From Desulfosarcina sp. (GTDB lineage Bacteria > Desulfobacterota > Desulfobacteria > Desulfobacterales > Desulfosarcinaceae): a stretch of DNA of 12,272 nt. Position 1 is the first letter of the stretch. Each line of letters begins with the position of its first letter. The stretch is from the NCBI GenBank assembly GCA_018224455.1, contig JAGTUY010000117.1, positions 1 through 12,272 on the forward strand, read 5' to 3'. Both the position numbers and the translations under genes were made by a program. Below, piece after piece: positions 5,785-12,272 of this stretch. The notes beneath the pieces are model-generated. The model worked only from the letters and a program-made list of their open reading frames with translations. It was not told the origin of the DNA and did no database searches.

Positions 5785-6123
5785 ATGGGTACGATTGGAC
5801 GATTGACCCGGACTCATTTTGAACAGTCGGTCCTGCATGGAGTGACACTGGTGGATTTTGATGCCCCGTGGTGCAGACCCTGCCGCACTCAAAAACCAGT
5901 CATTGCTGAATTGAAAAAGAACTACCGTGGCAGGGCCGCCGTAAGGAGGATAAATATCGATGAAAACCAGGACATCGCCATGCATTTAGGTATTCAGAGC
6001 ATTCCCACCATCATTCTCTACAAAGACGGCAGAGAGATGGACCGCTTTATTGGTGTTCAAAATGCTGGGACGCTTATCCGAGCGTTAAAAAAGCTGATCG
6101 ATCTACCAAACCGTCTTAAGTGA
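5785..6123 (+). CDS. Thioredoxin-like protein with WCRPC active site, 112 aa
   Basis: ATG 5785 is chosen because AGGAG (5773-5777) lies seven bases before it. The ATG at 5779 is too close to that site, and an upstream TTG lies in the preceding terminator. The length is typical of thioredoxin. The fold is complete: strand TLVDFDAPWC, active site W29-C30-R-P-C33 (Arg in place of the common Gly), buried-strand IDENQDIAMHLGIQSIPT with cis-proline P74, then IILYKDGREMDRFIG and the C-terminal helix. The conserved buried Asp is present in VDFDAPW. It should be a cytoplasmic disulfide reductant or a specialised partner of the local redox genes. No clear promoter was found. Confidence 0.92.
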   Translation: MGTIGRLTRTHFEQSVLHGVTLVDFDAPWCRPCRTQKPVIAELKKNYRGRAAVRRINIDENQDIAMHLGIQSIPTIILYKDGREMDRFIGVQNAGTLIRALKKLIDLPNRLK

Positions 6124-6171
6124 TCCCGTCGTGTCCGGCCATTTAAAAAGCCGGCGTTGACATTTGTTTCT

Positions 6172-6205
6172 AATCAAGCATGCCTTTTGCTTGGTTTCTA
6201 TTTTA
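6172..6205 (+). terminator. Probable intrinsic terminator after the thioredoxin gene
   Basis: AATCAAGC (6172-6179) pairs with GCTTGGTT (6189-6196), 8 bp with one G-U pair and a 9-nt loop, followed by the T-rich TCTATTTTA. It lies about 50 bp past the thioredoxin stop. Confidence 0.45.
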
Positions 6206-6273
6206 TGCTATGGGTACCCGCAACAGAGAAAAAAATCCAACGATCCGTCGGCTGTAAAAGGGAGTGCTGAATC

Positions 6274-6949
6274 ATGGGAACGTGTATCAACCATCCGGAT
6301 CGTGAGACCCCATACATCTGCATGAAGCATCAAATCTACTTATGTGAGGCGTGTCTGAAATGCCGGGACCCAAAGATCTATTGTAAACACCGATCCGCCT
6401 GCCCCATCTGGTTCATGAGCAAGCGCAAGGCCGGCTGGGAGGCCGAAGAGAGACAGGCCGCGGCCGCCCACACGGTCACGTTTCTGCCCGACGGTCGGAC
6501 GGTTGCTGTACCTGCCGACAGCACACTGCTGGAGGCGGCCCAGACCGCGGACGTCCATGTCAACGCCTCATGCAGCGGGAAAGGCGCCTGCGGAAAATGA
6601 AAGCTGGTGGTCGTTGCGGGTGAAGTAGAAACCGCTCCCACCCCGTTGCTGACGGACGGTGAAAAGGCCAAGGGCTATGTGCTGGCCTGCCAGAGCAAGA
6701 TCACCGGTGATGTATCCGTGCAGATTCCCGAGGGTGCTCTGGCGCGCAAACTGAAAATCGCGGGCATGGGTCAGTCGGTCACCGATCGGCGCAAGGGACT
6801 GGTCACGGATATCGACCCCATGCACCAAGAGCAAGGGTACCGTCTATGCCGGCTTCACCACCCTGCTGGGGCACGCGGGCATGGATTTTTCCATGGTGGA
6901 CCGCATGATCATCACCGGCGGGTTCGGCCGGTATCTTCGCAAGTCGGTG
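6274..6949 (+). pseudogene. Corrinoid-enzyme reductive activator (2Fe-2S + DUF4445/ASKHA) remnant with in-frame TGA at a cluster cysteine
   Basis: From ATG 6274 (AGGGAG nine bases upstream), residues 4-43 form a Cys/His-rich module (C4, H7, C16, H19, C24, C27, C30, C37, H39, C43), probably zinc-binding. A plant-type 2Fe-2S domain follows: C100-SGKGA-C106-GK, then TGA at 6598-6600, then KLVVVAGEVE... to LACQ (C139). Canonical members read C-x5-C-x2-C...C, so the TGA sits exactly at the third ligand. The frame remains coding-like to about 6830 (GLVTDIDPM). A frame change then leads into the family's extreme C-terminus, KGTVYAGFTTLLGHAGMDF and IITGGFGRYLRKS, ending at about 6949. Several hundred residues of the ASKHA ATPase are missing and the end abuts the ABC operon. 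It is non-functional as a whole; whether the TGA is selenocysteine or a nonsense lesion is open. Confidence 0.75.
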
Positions 6950-7780
6950 CTATTTAATACCCGCATACATGAACGACTGAACAAACTGCCGCTGAAAAAG
7001 CAGAAAGGCAACGAGCAGCGGAGCCACCGAGAGCAGGGTGGCTGCGGATATGACCGACCAGTTCACGCCGGATTCGGGTGCGCCGAAGATGCCCAGACCA
7101 ACGGTCAGCGGTCGGGTTTCCACCGAATTGGTCACGATCAGGGGCCAGAGGAAATTGTTCCAGTGGTGGCTGATGGATACCAGCGCATAGGCCAGATAGG
7201 TGGGGCGGGCCAGGGGCACATATACCCGCCACAAGACCCCCATGCTCCCGCACCCTTCCAGGCGGGCGGCCTCTTCCAGTTCCTTGGGGGTTGATTTGAA
7301 GGCCTGTCGCAGCAGAAATATCCCGAAGGCACTGGCCATGTACGGCAGGCCGATGCCCAGAATCGTGTCCACCAGGCTGAAGCGTGCCAGGGTGCTGTAG
7401 TTTTCGACAATCAGAATTTCCGGGGTGATCATCAGTTGGACCAGCACCAGGGCAAAGGCGATTCTATGCCCGCGGAACCGATAGCGTGCAAAGGCATAGG
7501 CGGCCAGGGTGCACAGCACCAGCTGGGCAACCAGAATCGTGCTGACCAGAATAAATGTGTTCAGGGCGTAGCGGGGAAACGGCGCCTGGGAAAGCGCTTC
7601 ACGGAAATTGTCCAGCGTCAGCGGCGCCAGCAGATCAAAATTGACCGCATATTCACCCGGATGAAAGGCCGCCCAGAAGGCGTATACCAGGGGCGAAACC
7701 CACAGCACCGCCAGCAGCCATGCGGCACCGGTCTCCAAAAACGAGTGAATCATCTGAGAAAGCGATCGCGAAGGGTTCAT
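6950..7780 (-). CDS. ABC transporter permease, CUT1 family (UgpE/MalG-like), 276 aa
   Basis: This is an inner-membrane permease with six predicted hydrophobic segments: about residues 18-38, 73-95, 107-127, 138-160, 194-215 and 241-264. The cytoplasmic EAA loop that contacts the ATPase is clear: EEAARLEGCGSMGVLWRVYVP, around 169-189. Length and layout match MalG/UgpE. It is the last gene of the operon, and its ATG overlaps the previous permease stop (ATGA, 7777-7780). Its stop at 6950 directly abuts the truncated activator remnant on the opposite strand, and I see no terminator there. Family membership indicates import of a sugar, glycerol-3-phosphate or similar polyol compound. Confidence 0.92.
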   Translation of the reverse strand: MNPSRSLSQMIHSFLETGAAWLLAVLWVSPLVYAFWAAFHPGEYAVNFDLLAPLTLDNFREALSQAPFPRYALNTFILVSTILVAQLVLCTLAAYAFARYRFRGHRIAFALVLVQLMITPEILIVENYSTLARFSLVDTILGIGLPYMASAFGIFLLRQAFKSTPKELEEAARLEGCGSMGVLWRVYVPLARPTYLAYALVSISHHWNNFLWPLIVTNSVETRPLTVGLGIFGAPESGVNWSVISAATLLSVAPLLVAFLLFQRQFVQSFMYAGIK

Positions 7781-8655
7781 CGGTAGTGCACCCGTTTATC
7801 CAGAACGAAAAACTGTAACAAGGCCATCACCCCTAAAATGACCAGTAAAACCATCGTCAGCGCGGCGGCAAAATGCGTTTCAAAATATGAAAAGGCGGTT
7901 TCAAATATGTAATACAGCAGCAGGTTGCTGGCATTGTCCGGCCCGCCCTTGGTGAGCACGAACAAATGATCCACCAGTTTGAACGAGTTGAGCACTGCAT
8001 TGACCAGGACGAACAAGGTGGTGGGCATAAGCAGGGGAAACATCACCCGGCGGAAGTAATACCATCGCGAGGCGCCCTCCAGCCGGGACGCTTCTTCGAG
8101 TTCCGGCGGGATGTTCTGCATGGCCGCCAGATAAAAAATCATGAAAAAGCCGGCCTCTTTCCAGACGGTCATCACCATGATGGCCGGCAGCACCGTATTC
8201 GGATCCCCCAGCCAGTTGTGCCCGGAAAAGCCGAACCAGCCCGCAATCTGATCGATCAGGCCGATGTCCGGTGTGTAAAAGAACAACCAGATATTGGCCA
8301 CGGCGATCATCGGCAAGACGGTAGGTGTAAAATAGGCCATACGAACCAGCGATCGACCCGGAATGGCACGGTTTACAAAAAGCGCCATAACGATGGCCAG
8401 GGCGATTGAGGTGGGGATGGTTCCCAAGGCAAACCAGGCGTTATTGGCCAGCACCTTCCAGAAAATGGGGTCGTCCAGCATGCGCTGGTAATTCAGCAGG
8501 CCCACAAAACGGGAGGGCCGGATTGCCGTTGCTTTGGAAAAAAGACTGTCGATCACCGTCGCCACCGTCGGATAGTGGGTGAAGGCGATCAGCAGAATCG
8601 CAGCCGGCATGAGCAGGAGCCAACCCTGGACGTGTCTCGAAGCGATGGTTCGCAT
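7777..8655 (-). CDS. ABC transporter permease, CUT1 family (UgpA/MalF-like), 292 aa
   Basis: The start is taken at ATG 8655 (MRTIASRHVQGW...). A TTG at 8682 would add nine residues, but it lies inside the arm of the hairpin at 8678-8719. Neither has a strong Shine-Dalgarno sequence, so coupling or a weak start is possible. There are six hydrophobic segments, starting with WLLLMPAAILLIAF (12-25). The EAA loop reads EEASRLEGASRWYYFRRVMFP (187-207). The partner permease follows with a 4-bp overlap; the two would form the heterodimeric channel of the importer. Confidence 0.92.
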   Translation of the reverse strand: MRTIASRHVQGWLLLMPAAILLIAFTHYPTVATVIDSLFSKATAIRPSRFVGLLNYQRMLDDPIFWKVLANNAWFALGTIPTSIALAIVMALFVNRAIPGRSLVRMAYFTPTVLPMIAVANIWLFFYTPDIGLIDQIAGWFGFSGHNWLGDPNTVLPAIMVMTVWKEAGFFMIFYLAAMQNIPPELEEASRLEGASRWYYFRRVMFPLLMPTTLFVLVNAVLNSFKLVDHLFVLTKGGPDNASNLLLYYIFETAFSYFETHFAAALTMVLLVILGVMALLQFFVLDKRVHYR

Positions 8656-8677
8656 AAGTTTCTGGTTGGTTGAACAG

Positions 8678-8719
8678 CGCAACGAGCGGCGGACAGCGGT
8701 CGACCCGCCACTCGTTGCG
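8678..8719 (-). other. Strong intercistronic hairpin after the binding-protein gene
   Basis: Arms CGCAACGAG-C-GGCGG (8678-8692) and CCGCC-A-CTCGTTGCG (8705-8719) give 14 pairs with one mismatch and a 12-nt loop. The hairpin lies between the binding-protein stop (8733) and the first permease. In the operon's direction it lacks a following U-tract, so it more likely stabilises or attenuates the mRNA, keeping binding protein in excess. Read on the plus strand it is followed by GTTTGCTTTTTTATT, so it also has the form of a terminator for antisense transcripts. Confidence 0.65.
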
Positions 8720-8732
8720 GTTTGCTTTTTTA

Positions 8733-10010
8733 TTAACGGTACTGCTTCAACAGTCGGTCTGCCTGTGACTGCGCTTCCTTAAGCGCCGCCTCCGGGGTCT
8801 TCGATCCGGTCAGAGCAGCCTGGATGGCATCATCGAGCCCCTTTCGCACACGGCCGGTCTGGTAGGTGGACAGTTCGGCGGTGGCATGCTGGAGCTGGTC
8901 GCGCGCCACGGCAGCATAGGGAAATGCCTTAACATAATCCTTCAGTTTCTGCGTTTCGTAAGCTGCCGGGCTGACGCCCATGTAGCCGGTCTTCATGGAC
9001 CATTCGGCAGCGTTTTCCGGATTGGTCATGAATTTGATCAGCCGCACGGCCGCCTTGCGTTCGGCCGGGTTGGTCTTTTTGAAAATGTAGAAATTACCGC
9101 CGCCGGTGGGGGTGCCCCGGCGCTTGCTGGCCGGCAGCATAGCCACGCCGAAGTCGAACTTGGCATTGTCTTTAACTGCCGTCAGGTTACCGGTGGAGTG
9201 CCACATGATGGCGGTTTTACCTTCGAGGAAATTCTGTCTCAGGGTTCCCCACTCAATGGTTCCCTTGGGCATAATACGGTGTTTCTCGCCCAGGTCCTTC
9301 CAGAACTGCAGCGCCCCGACCACTGCCGGGTCATCGAAATAGGTGGTATCGCCATTGCTGTTCATTAACTCCTGGCCGTTCTGCATGGCCAAGGCGCCGA
9401 ACATCCAGTAAGGATATCCCGTGGAAGGAATCATGGCGCCCCACTGGGACCCATCGGGTTTGGTCAGTTTCTTACCCATGGCTACCAGTTCATCCCAGGT
9501 CGTCGGCGGCAGTTCCGGGTCCAGCCCCGCGGCACGGAAAGTATCTTTGTTATAGTACATCACGATGGTGGAGCGCTGAAAAGGAATGCCCCAGGTCTTT
9601 CCCGCAGTGCGTCCATTTTCCATGAGGGTGGGGTAGAACGAGTCCAGCCAGGCCTTTTCTTCGGCTGTCTCCACCACGTCGTCGAAGGCAACAATAGCGT
9701 CCTGTTCGATCAATTCGTAGATGTCGATGGAAAACATCACCGACAGTTGGGCCGGCTGACCACTCTTCAAGGCGGCCAGCGCTTTGATGCGCGCGTCATT
9801 GTAGTTGCCCGCATAGATGGCCTTGACCTTGACATCCGGATTTTGTTTCATGAAATCGTCGACAATCCCGTCGACGACCGTGGTCAGCGGCCCACCAACG
9901 GCGACCGGATAATACATGGTCAGCTCAGTGGCTGAGCCGGCCGTAACGGCCGCAATCAAGAACGCCGTTGCCATCACCCCAACACATAGCCATTTGATTC
10001 CTTTGAACAT
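8733..10010 (-). CDS. Periplasmic solute-binding protein of the ABC importer (UgpB-like), 425 aa
   Basis: The start is ATG 10010, preceded on the minus strand by GAGGAGGAG four bases away; an ATG at 10025 overlaps that ribosome-binding site and is rejected. The N-terminus is a Sec signal peptide: MFKGIKW, a hydrophobic core at about 8-22, and likely cleavage after GSA (27). There is no lipobox cysteine, so the mature protein should be soluble in the periplasm. Family 1 binding-protein signatures include YAGNYND (like YKGNYE in UgpB), YYNKDTFRAAGLDPELPPTTW, and FMTNPENAAEWSMKTGYMGV near the C-terminus. These fit the UgpB branch (glycerol-3-phosphate and glycerophosphodiesters), but the ligand cannot be fixed by eye and a sugar is possible. 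The following hairpin probably protects this message. Confidence 0.9.
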   Translation of the reverse strand: MFKGIKWLCVGVMATAFLIAAVTAGSATELTMYYPVAVGGPLTTVVDGIVDDFMKQNPDVKVKAIYAGNYNDARIKALAALKSGQPAQLSVMFSIDIYELIEQDAIVAFDDVVETAEEKAWLDSFYPTLMENGRTAGKTWGIPFQRSTIVMYYNKDTFRAAGLDPELPPTTWDELVAMGKKLTKPDGSQWGAMIPSTGYPYWMFGALAMQNGQELMNSNGDTTYFDDPAVVGALQFWKDLGEKHRIMPKGTIEWGTLRQNFLEGKTAIMWHSTGNLTAVKDNAKFDFGVAMLPASKRRGTPTGGGNFYIFKKTNPAERKAAVRLIKFMTNPENAAEWSMKTGYMGVSPAAYETQKLKDYVKAFPYAAVARDQLQHATAELSTYQTGRVRKGLDDAIQAALTGSKTPEAALKEAQSQADRLLKQYR

Positions 10011-10093
10011 AATGCTCCTCCTCATTGTCGATCGGGTTCAATTGCTTGCCCGCCGGAAGGCGGACCGGGTTGCCGTTCTTCAGGTTCACGCAC

Positions 10094-11155
10094 TCAAGAC
10101 GAAACCCTTTTCGGATCTTCGATTCGGAGGCCATCGGCGCCAAATCGGTGAACCGCCTCTGCAGACCAACAGACATGCAGCTGTTCCCCGGGCGCATAAC
10201 GGCGGTGGCCACCGATCTTGCCAAACAGGGTCTGTTCGCCATGGGCCATTCGCAATACGGTTTCCGCCCCCAGGTAATCGGTTGCCGAAACGCGCACCGG
10301 CAAGCCGACGTCCCCCACCAGGACATGTTCGGGCCGCACGCCGATATAGCCGCCGGTCAACCCACCTGTCGGCAGGGTGCCGCCCCAGGCGGCAGCCAGT
10401 GCGGAACGCGCTTCAATCAGATCGAGTTGCAGCAGGTTCATGGGAGGCGACCCCATGAACTGGGCGGCAAAGGTCGTGCGGGGACGTTCGTAGAGGTCGT
10501 GGGGTCGTCCGGTCTGTTCAACGCGTCCTTTTTTTAGCAGCACCACCTGGTCGGCCATGGTCATGGCCTCCACCTGGTCATGGGTGACATAAACCATGGT
10601 CAGGCCCAGTTTTTGCTGCAGGGAGCGGATCTCGTCACGCATTTCCGCCCGGAGCTTGGCGTCCAGGTTAGACAGCGGTTCATCCATGAGACAGACCCGC
10701 CGCCGCGACACGATGGAGCGTGCCAGCGCCACCCGCTGCCGCTGTCCGCCGGAAAGCTGGGCAGGCTTGCGGTTCAACAACTCTTCGAGGCCGACCATGC
10801 GTGCGGATTCCTCGAGGCGGGCGCGGCGGTCCGACGGGGAAACCCCGCGCACCTTGAGTCCGAAAAGGATGTTTTCCCGGACATTGAGATGGGGAAACAG
10901 GGCATAGGACTGAAAAACCATGGAAACCCCGCGCTTGGCCGGGTCCAGGTGGGTCACTTCGCTTTCACCGATGGCGATGGATCCCGAGGAAACCTTTTCC
11001 AGGCCGGCGATGAGGCGCAGGATGGTGGACTTGCCACAACCGGACGGCCCCAGCAGCACGGTCAGGCTGCCTTCGGTAACCGTAAAGGAAACCTGGTCGA
11101 CGGCGACGACAGGACCCCATTGCTTGGCCAGTTCATGGATCTCGATGCGGCTCAT
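10094..11155 (-). CDS. ABC importer ATP-binding subunit, UgpC/MalK-like, 353 aa
   Basis: This is a complete nucleotide-binding subunit: Walker A GPSGCGKST (36-44), Q-loop Q82 in VFQSYALFPH, signature LSGGQ (134-138), Walker B VCLMDEP (154-160), D-loop SNLD (162-165) and switch H192 in YVTHD. The C-terminal ~115 residues hold the OB/TOBE-type domain usual in CUT1 ATPases (YIGVRPEHV around 290). The length is close to MalK/UgpC (about 355-370). It would power the two permeases from the cytoplasm. Its ATG overlaps the regulator stop (ATGA, 11152-11155). An 83-bp gap to the binding-protein gene contains a small CCGCC/GGCGG hairpin (10050-10063). Confidence 0.95.
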   Translation of the reverse strand: MSRIEIHELAKQWGPVVAVDQVSFTVTEGSLTVLLGPSGCGKSTILRLIAGLEKVSSGSIAIGESEVTHLDPAKRGVSMVFQSYALFPHLNVRENILFGLKVRGVSPSDRRARLEESARMVGLEELLNRKPAQLSGGQRQRVALARSIVSRRRVCLMDEPLSNLDAKLRAEMRDEIRSLQQKLGLTMVYVTHDQVEAMTMADQVVLLKKGRVEQTGRPHDLYERPRTTFAAQFMGSPPMNLLQLDLIEARSALAAAWGGTLPTGGLTGGYIGVRPEHVLVGDVGLPVRVSATDYLGAETVLRMAHGEQTLFGKIGGHRRYAPGEQLHVCWSAEAVHRFGADGLRIEDPKRVSS

Positions 11156-11928
11156 GGCGATGGGTTTCCTTTGCAGACAATCAGCTGGGTGCCGGACTTT
11201 TCCAGCATGGCAAGTATGGCCGGCGGCGGCTGTTGGTCGCAGAAAATGGTGGTGGCTTCGTCGATCCTTCCGCCACGCACGTGGGCGGCGCGGCCGAACT
11301 TGGTGTGATCCAGCACAAGAAAAGCGCTCCGGCTGTTCTCCCGTATCATCTGGCGGGCCCGCACCTCTTCTTCGTAAAAATCCAGAAGCGTACCGTCTTC
11401 ATCAACCCCGGCCACGCCGTAGATGCCGATATCCACTTTATAGGCACTAAAAAGGGCTTCCATACCAGCGCCCATGACGTCCCGGTCTTCGTTACGCAGG
11501 CGACCACCGGCCACCGTAACCTCGAACGAGGGGTTGGCGCAGGCCAGCATGGCAATGTTGAGGTTGTTGGTAAAGATCCGCAGATGTTGGTGCGCTAAAA
11601 GCGCTTTGGAAACGATTTCAGGGGTGGTGCCGATGCTGAAGGCAAGAGACACGCCGTTGGGTACATGACGGGCGACTTCCCGGGCAAGGGTTTGTTTGGC
11701 CTCACTATGGAGCGTCTGCCTCCATGCATAGGCGACGTTTCCAGAGATGTTCATTCGTTGAACGCCTCCGTGCAGCCGCCGGGCGATCCCCCGCTCACAC
11801 AGCATGTTCAAATCCCGGCGAATCGTCTGGGCGGTCACGTTAAAATGACGGGCAAGGACCTCCACACGGATGAAATCCTGTTGGCGGACCATTTCAGCAA
11901 TCTGTACTTGGCGTTCGGAAAGTAGCAT
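11152..11928 (-). CDS. DeoR/GlpR-family transcriptional regulator, 258 aa
   Basis: The N-terminal winged helix-turn-helix carries the DeoR signature: VEVLARHFNVTAQTIRRDLN (22-41), then L-ERGIARRLHGGV (43-56). The C-terminal sugar-phosphate-binding domain (about 75-250) shows SIGTTPEIV (98-106), VTVAGGRLRNEDRDVMG (137-153), GVAGVDEDGT (171-180) and VLDHTKFGR (205-213). The length is typical (about 250-260 aa). Family members usually repress local sugar or polyol genes until a phosphorylated intermediate binds. It is the first gene of the transporter operon, translationally coupled to the ATPase, so autoregulation of the operon is likely. The ATG at 11928 matches the family N-terminus (MLLSERQ) but lacks a clear Shine-Dalgarno sequence. 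Confidence 0.93.
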   Translation of the reverse strand: MLLSERQVQIAEMVRQQDFIRVEVLARHFNVTAQTIRRDLNMLCERGIARRLHGGVQRMNISGNVAYAWRQTLHSEAKQTLAREVARHVPNGVSLAFSIGTTPEIVSKALLAHQHLRIFTNNLNIAMLACANPSFEVTVAGGRLRNEDRDVMGAGMEALFSAYKVDIGIYGVAGVDEDGTLLDFYEEEVRARQMIRENSRSAFLVLDHTKFGRAAHVRGGRIDEATTIFCDQQPPPAILAMLEKSGTQLIVCKGNPSP

Positions 11929-11960
11929 CGGTTGGTTCAGGCAACATTTTGAAGATTATT

Positions 11961-12077
11961 TTTCATTTGAACATATTTCGAATTAGATGACAAGATTGAA
12001 CCCTTCATCAAGCTACACATTGAATCTTTGATTTTCATTTGCAATTGATTAGTTTTCAGTTAGAATTCAAATGAAAA
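11961..12077. promoter_or_regulatory. Repeated TTTTCATTTG(AA) motif, candidate DeoR operators
   Basis: Copies are TTTCATTTGAA (11961-11971), TTTTCATTTG (12032-12041) and the inverted TTCAAATGAAAA (12066-12077). The first and third are perfect inverted copies over 11 bases. They lie 33-150 bp upstream of the DeoR start, around the candidate promoter. DeoR-family operators are often TTTC-rich repeats. Binding is inference; the AT-rich background raises the chance of coincidence. Confidence 0.45.
11982..12011 (-). promoter_or_regulatory. Candidate sigma-70 promoter of the DeoR/ABC operon
   Basis: On the minus strand, TTGATG (12011-12006) and TCTAAT (11987-11982) are separated by 18 bases, 4/6 and 5/6 matches to consensus. 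The predicted start near 11975 would place the nearest TTTCATTTGAA copy (11961-11971) just downstream, suitable for repression. Confidence 0.35.
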
Positions 12078-12272
12078 CCAGCGGTGACAAAAGCGATTTA
12101 CTGAACCGCTATAAAATCATGTCGGGTGCATAAAAAATATGCGCCACCGGGACGAATCCGCCATGACGCGGTCAGGGCCGTACCGAGGAAAAAACCCTTA
12201 CAACTATTTAAAATAAATCATATTCTATTCAAACTGAACCAATGGTGTCCGGTAGCTGAGCCCCACCAGACA

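Larger units (their letters stand above)
11929..12272. other. Intergenic region upstream of the DeoR/ABC operon, no gene seen
   Basis: The first ~140 bases are strongly AT-rich and carry the repeated TTTTCATTTG motif and a candidate promoter. The remainder (12078-12272) has only a short imperfect hairpin (GGTGCAT 12125-12131 with ATGCGCC 12139-12145) and no open frame with a ribosome-binding site. Neither a divergent gene nor its promoter is visible before the window ends. Confidence 0.6.

Noticed and set aside
8656..8682. Permease start at TTG 8682
   Set aside because: It is a rare start codon inside a strong hairpin arm without a Shine-Dalgarno sequence; ATG 8655 gives the usual family N-terminus.
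9940..9955. GTAACG within the binding-protein signal peptide region
   Set aside because: An isolated copy inside a coding sequence, with no -24/-12 site in a suitable position.
10011..10025. Binding-protein start at ATG 10025
   Set aside because: Its first codons (ATG AGG AGG AGC) are themselves the Shine-Dalgarno sequence of the ATG at 10010.
12121..12150. Imperfect hairpin GGTGCAT/ATGCGCC as a terminator
   Set aside because: The stem is short with a G-U pair and no following T-run; no gene ends nearby within the window.

Overview
The window looks like a piece of a Gram-negative, anaerobic Desulfobacterota-type chromosome (sulfate-reducer-like). This is inferred from gene content. There is a PAS/sigma-54 activator with a cysteine-rich sensor, a CoA-disulfide-reductase-like flavoprotein, several universal-stress-protein pieces, and a remnant of a corrinoid-enzyme activator (2Fe-2S plus DUF4445/ASKHA) with a Cys/His-rich N-terminus. 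No rRNA, tRNA, CRISPR array, insertion sequence or integrase was seen.

Left part (1-6270), redox/stress region. A 5'-truncated UspA (1-249) faces a sigma-54-dependent activator on the minus strand (292-1698). Upstream of the activator lies a 278-bp regulatory region with three CGTTAC repeats exactly 10 bp apart, an 8+8 bp dyad and a -24/-12 promoter. It drives a small unknown gene (1977-2240), followed by a structured leader and a translationally coupled pair, an OsmC-like protein and an FAD/NAD(P)-disulfide reductase (2482-4217). Then comes decayed DNA: a Usp gene broken by a +1 frameshift, whose 3' end is replaced by the first ~33 codons of another flavoprotein (4429-5071). At 5036-5079 the CGTTAC element reappears, again about 165-190 bp upstream of a -24/-12-like site, ahead of a second small unknown gene (5375-5692), a clear hairpin terminator and a thioredoxin-like gene (5785-6123). 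The most interesting system in the window is this apparent two-site regulon: one cysteine-rich PAS activator, one repeated enhancer motif and two small uncharacterised proteins.

Middle (6274-6949). This is a broken activator gene. Its ferredoxin domain has an in-frame TGA exactly where the third cluster cysteine is expected. The frame stays coding-like after the TGA, but most of the ASKHA domain is deleted and the last codons abut the next cluster.

Right part (6950-11928), all minus strand. A carbohydrate/glycerol-3-phosphate-type (CUT1) ABC importer operon is ordered DeoR-family regulator, ATPase, periplasmic binding protein, permease 1, permease 2. ATGA overlaps join regulator/ATPase and permease 1/permease 2, and a strong hairpin follows the binding-protein gene. 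Upstream (11929-12272) is AT-rich DNA with three copies of a TTTTCATTTG-type motif, likely operators for the DeoR protein, and no gene. The cluster's 3' edge coincides with the truncation point of the activator gene, which suggests a rearrangement or insertion there.
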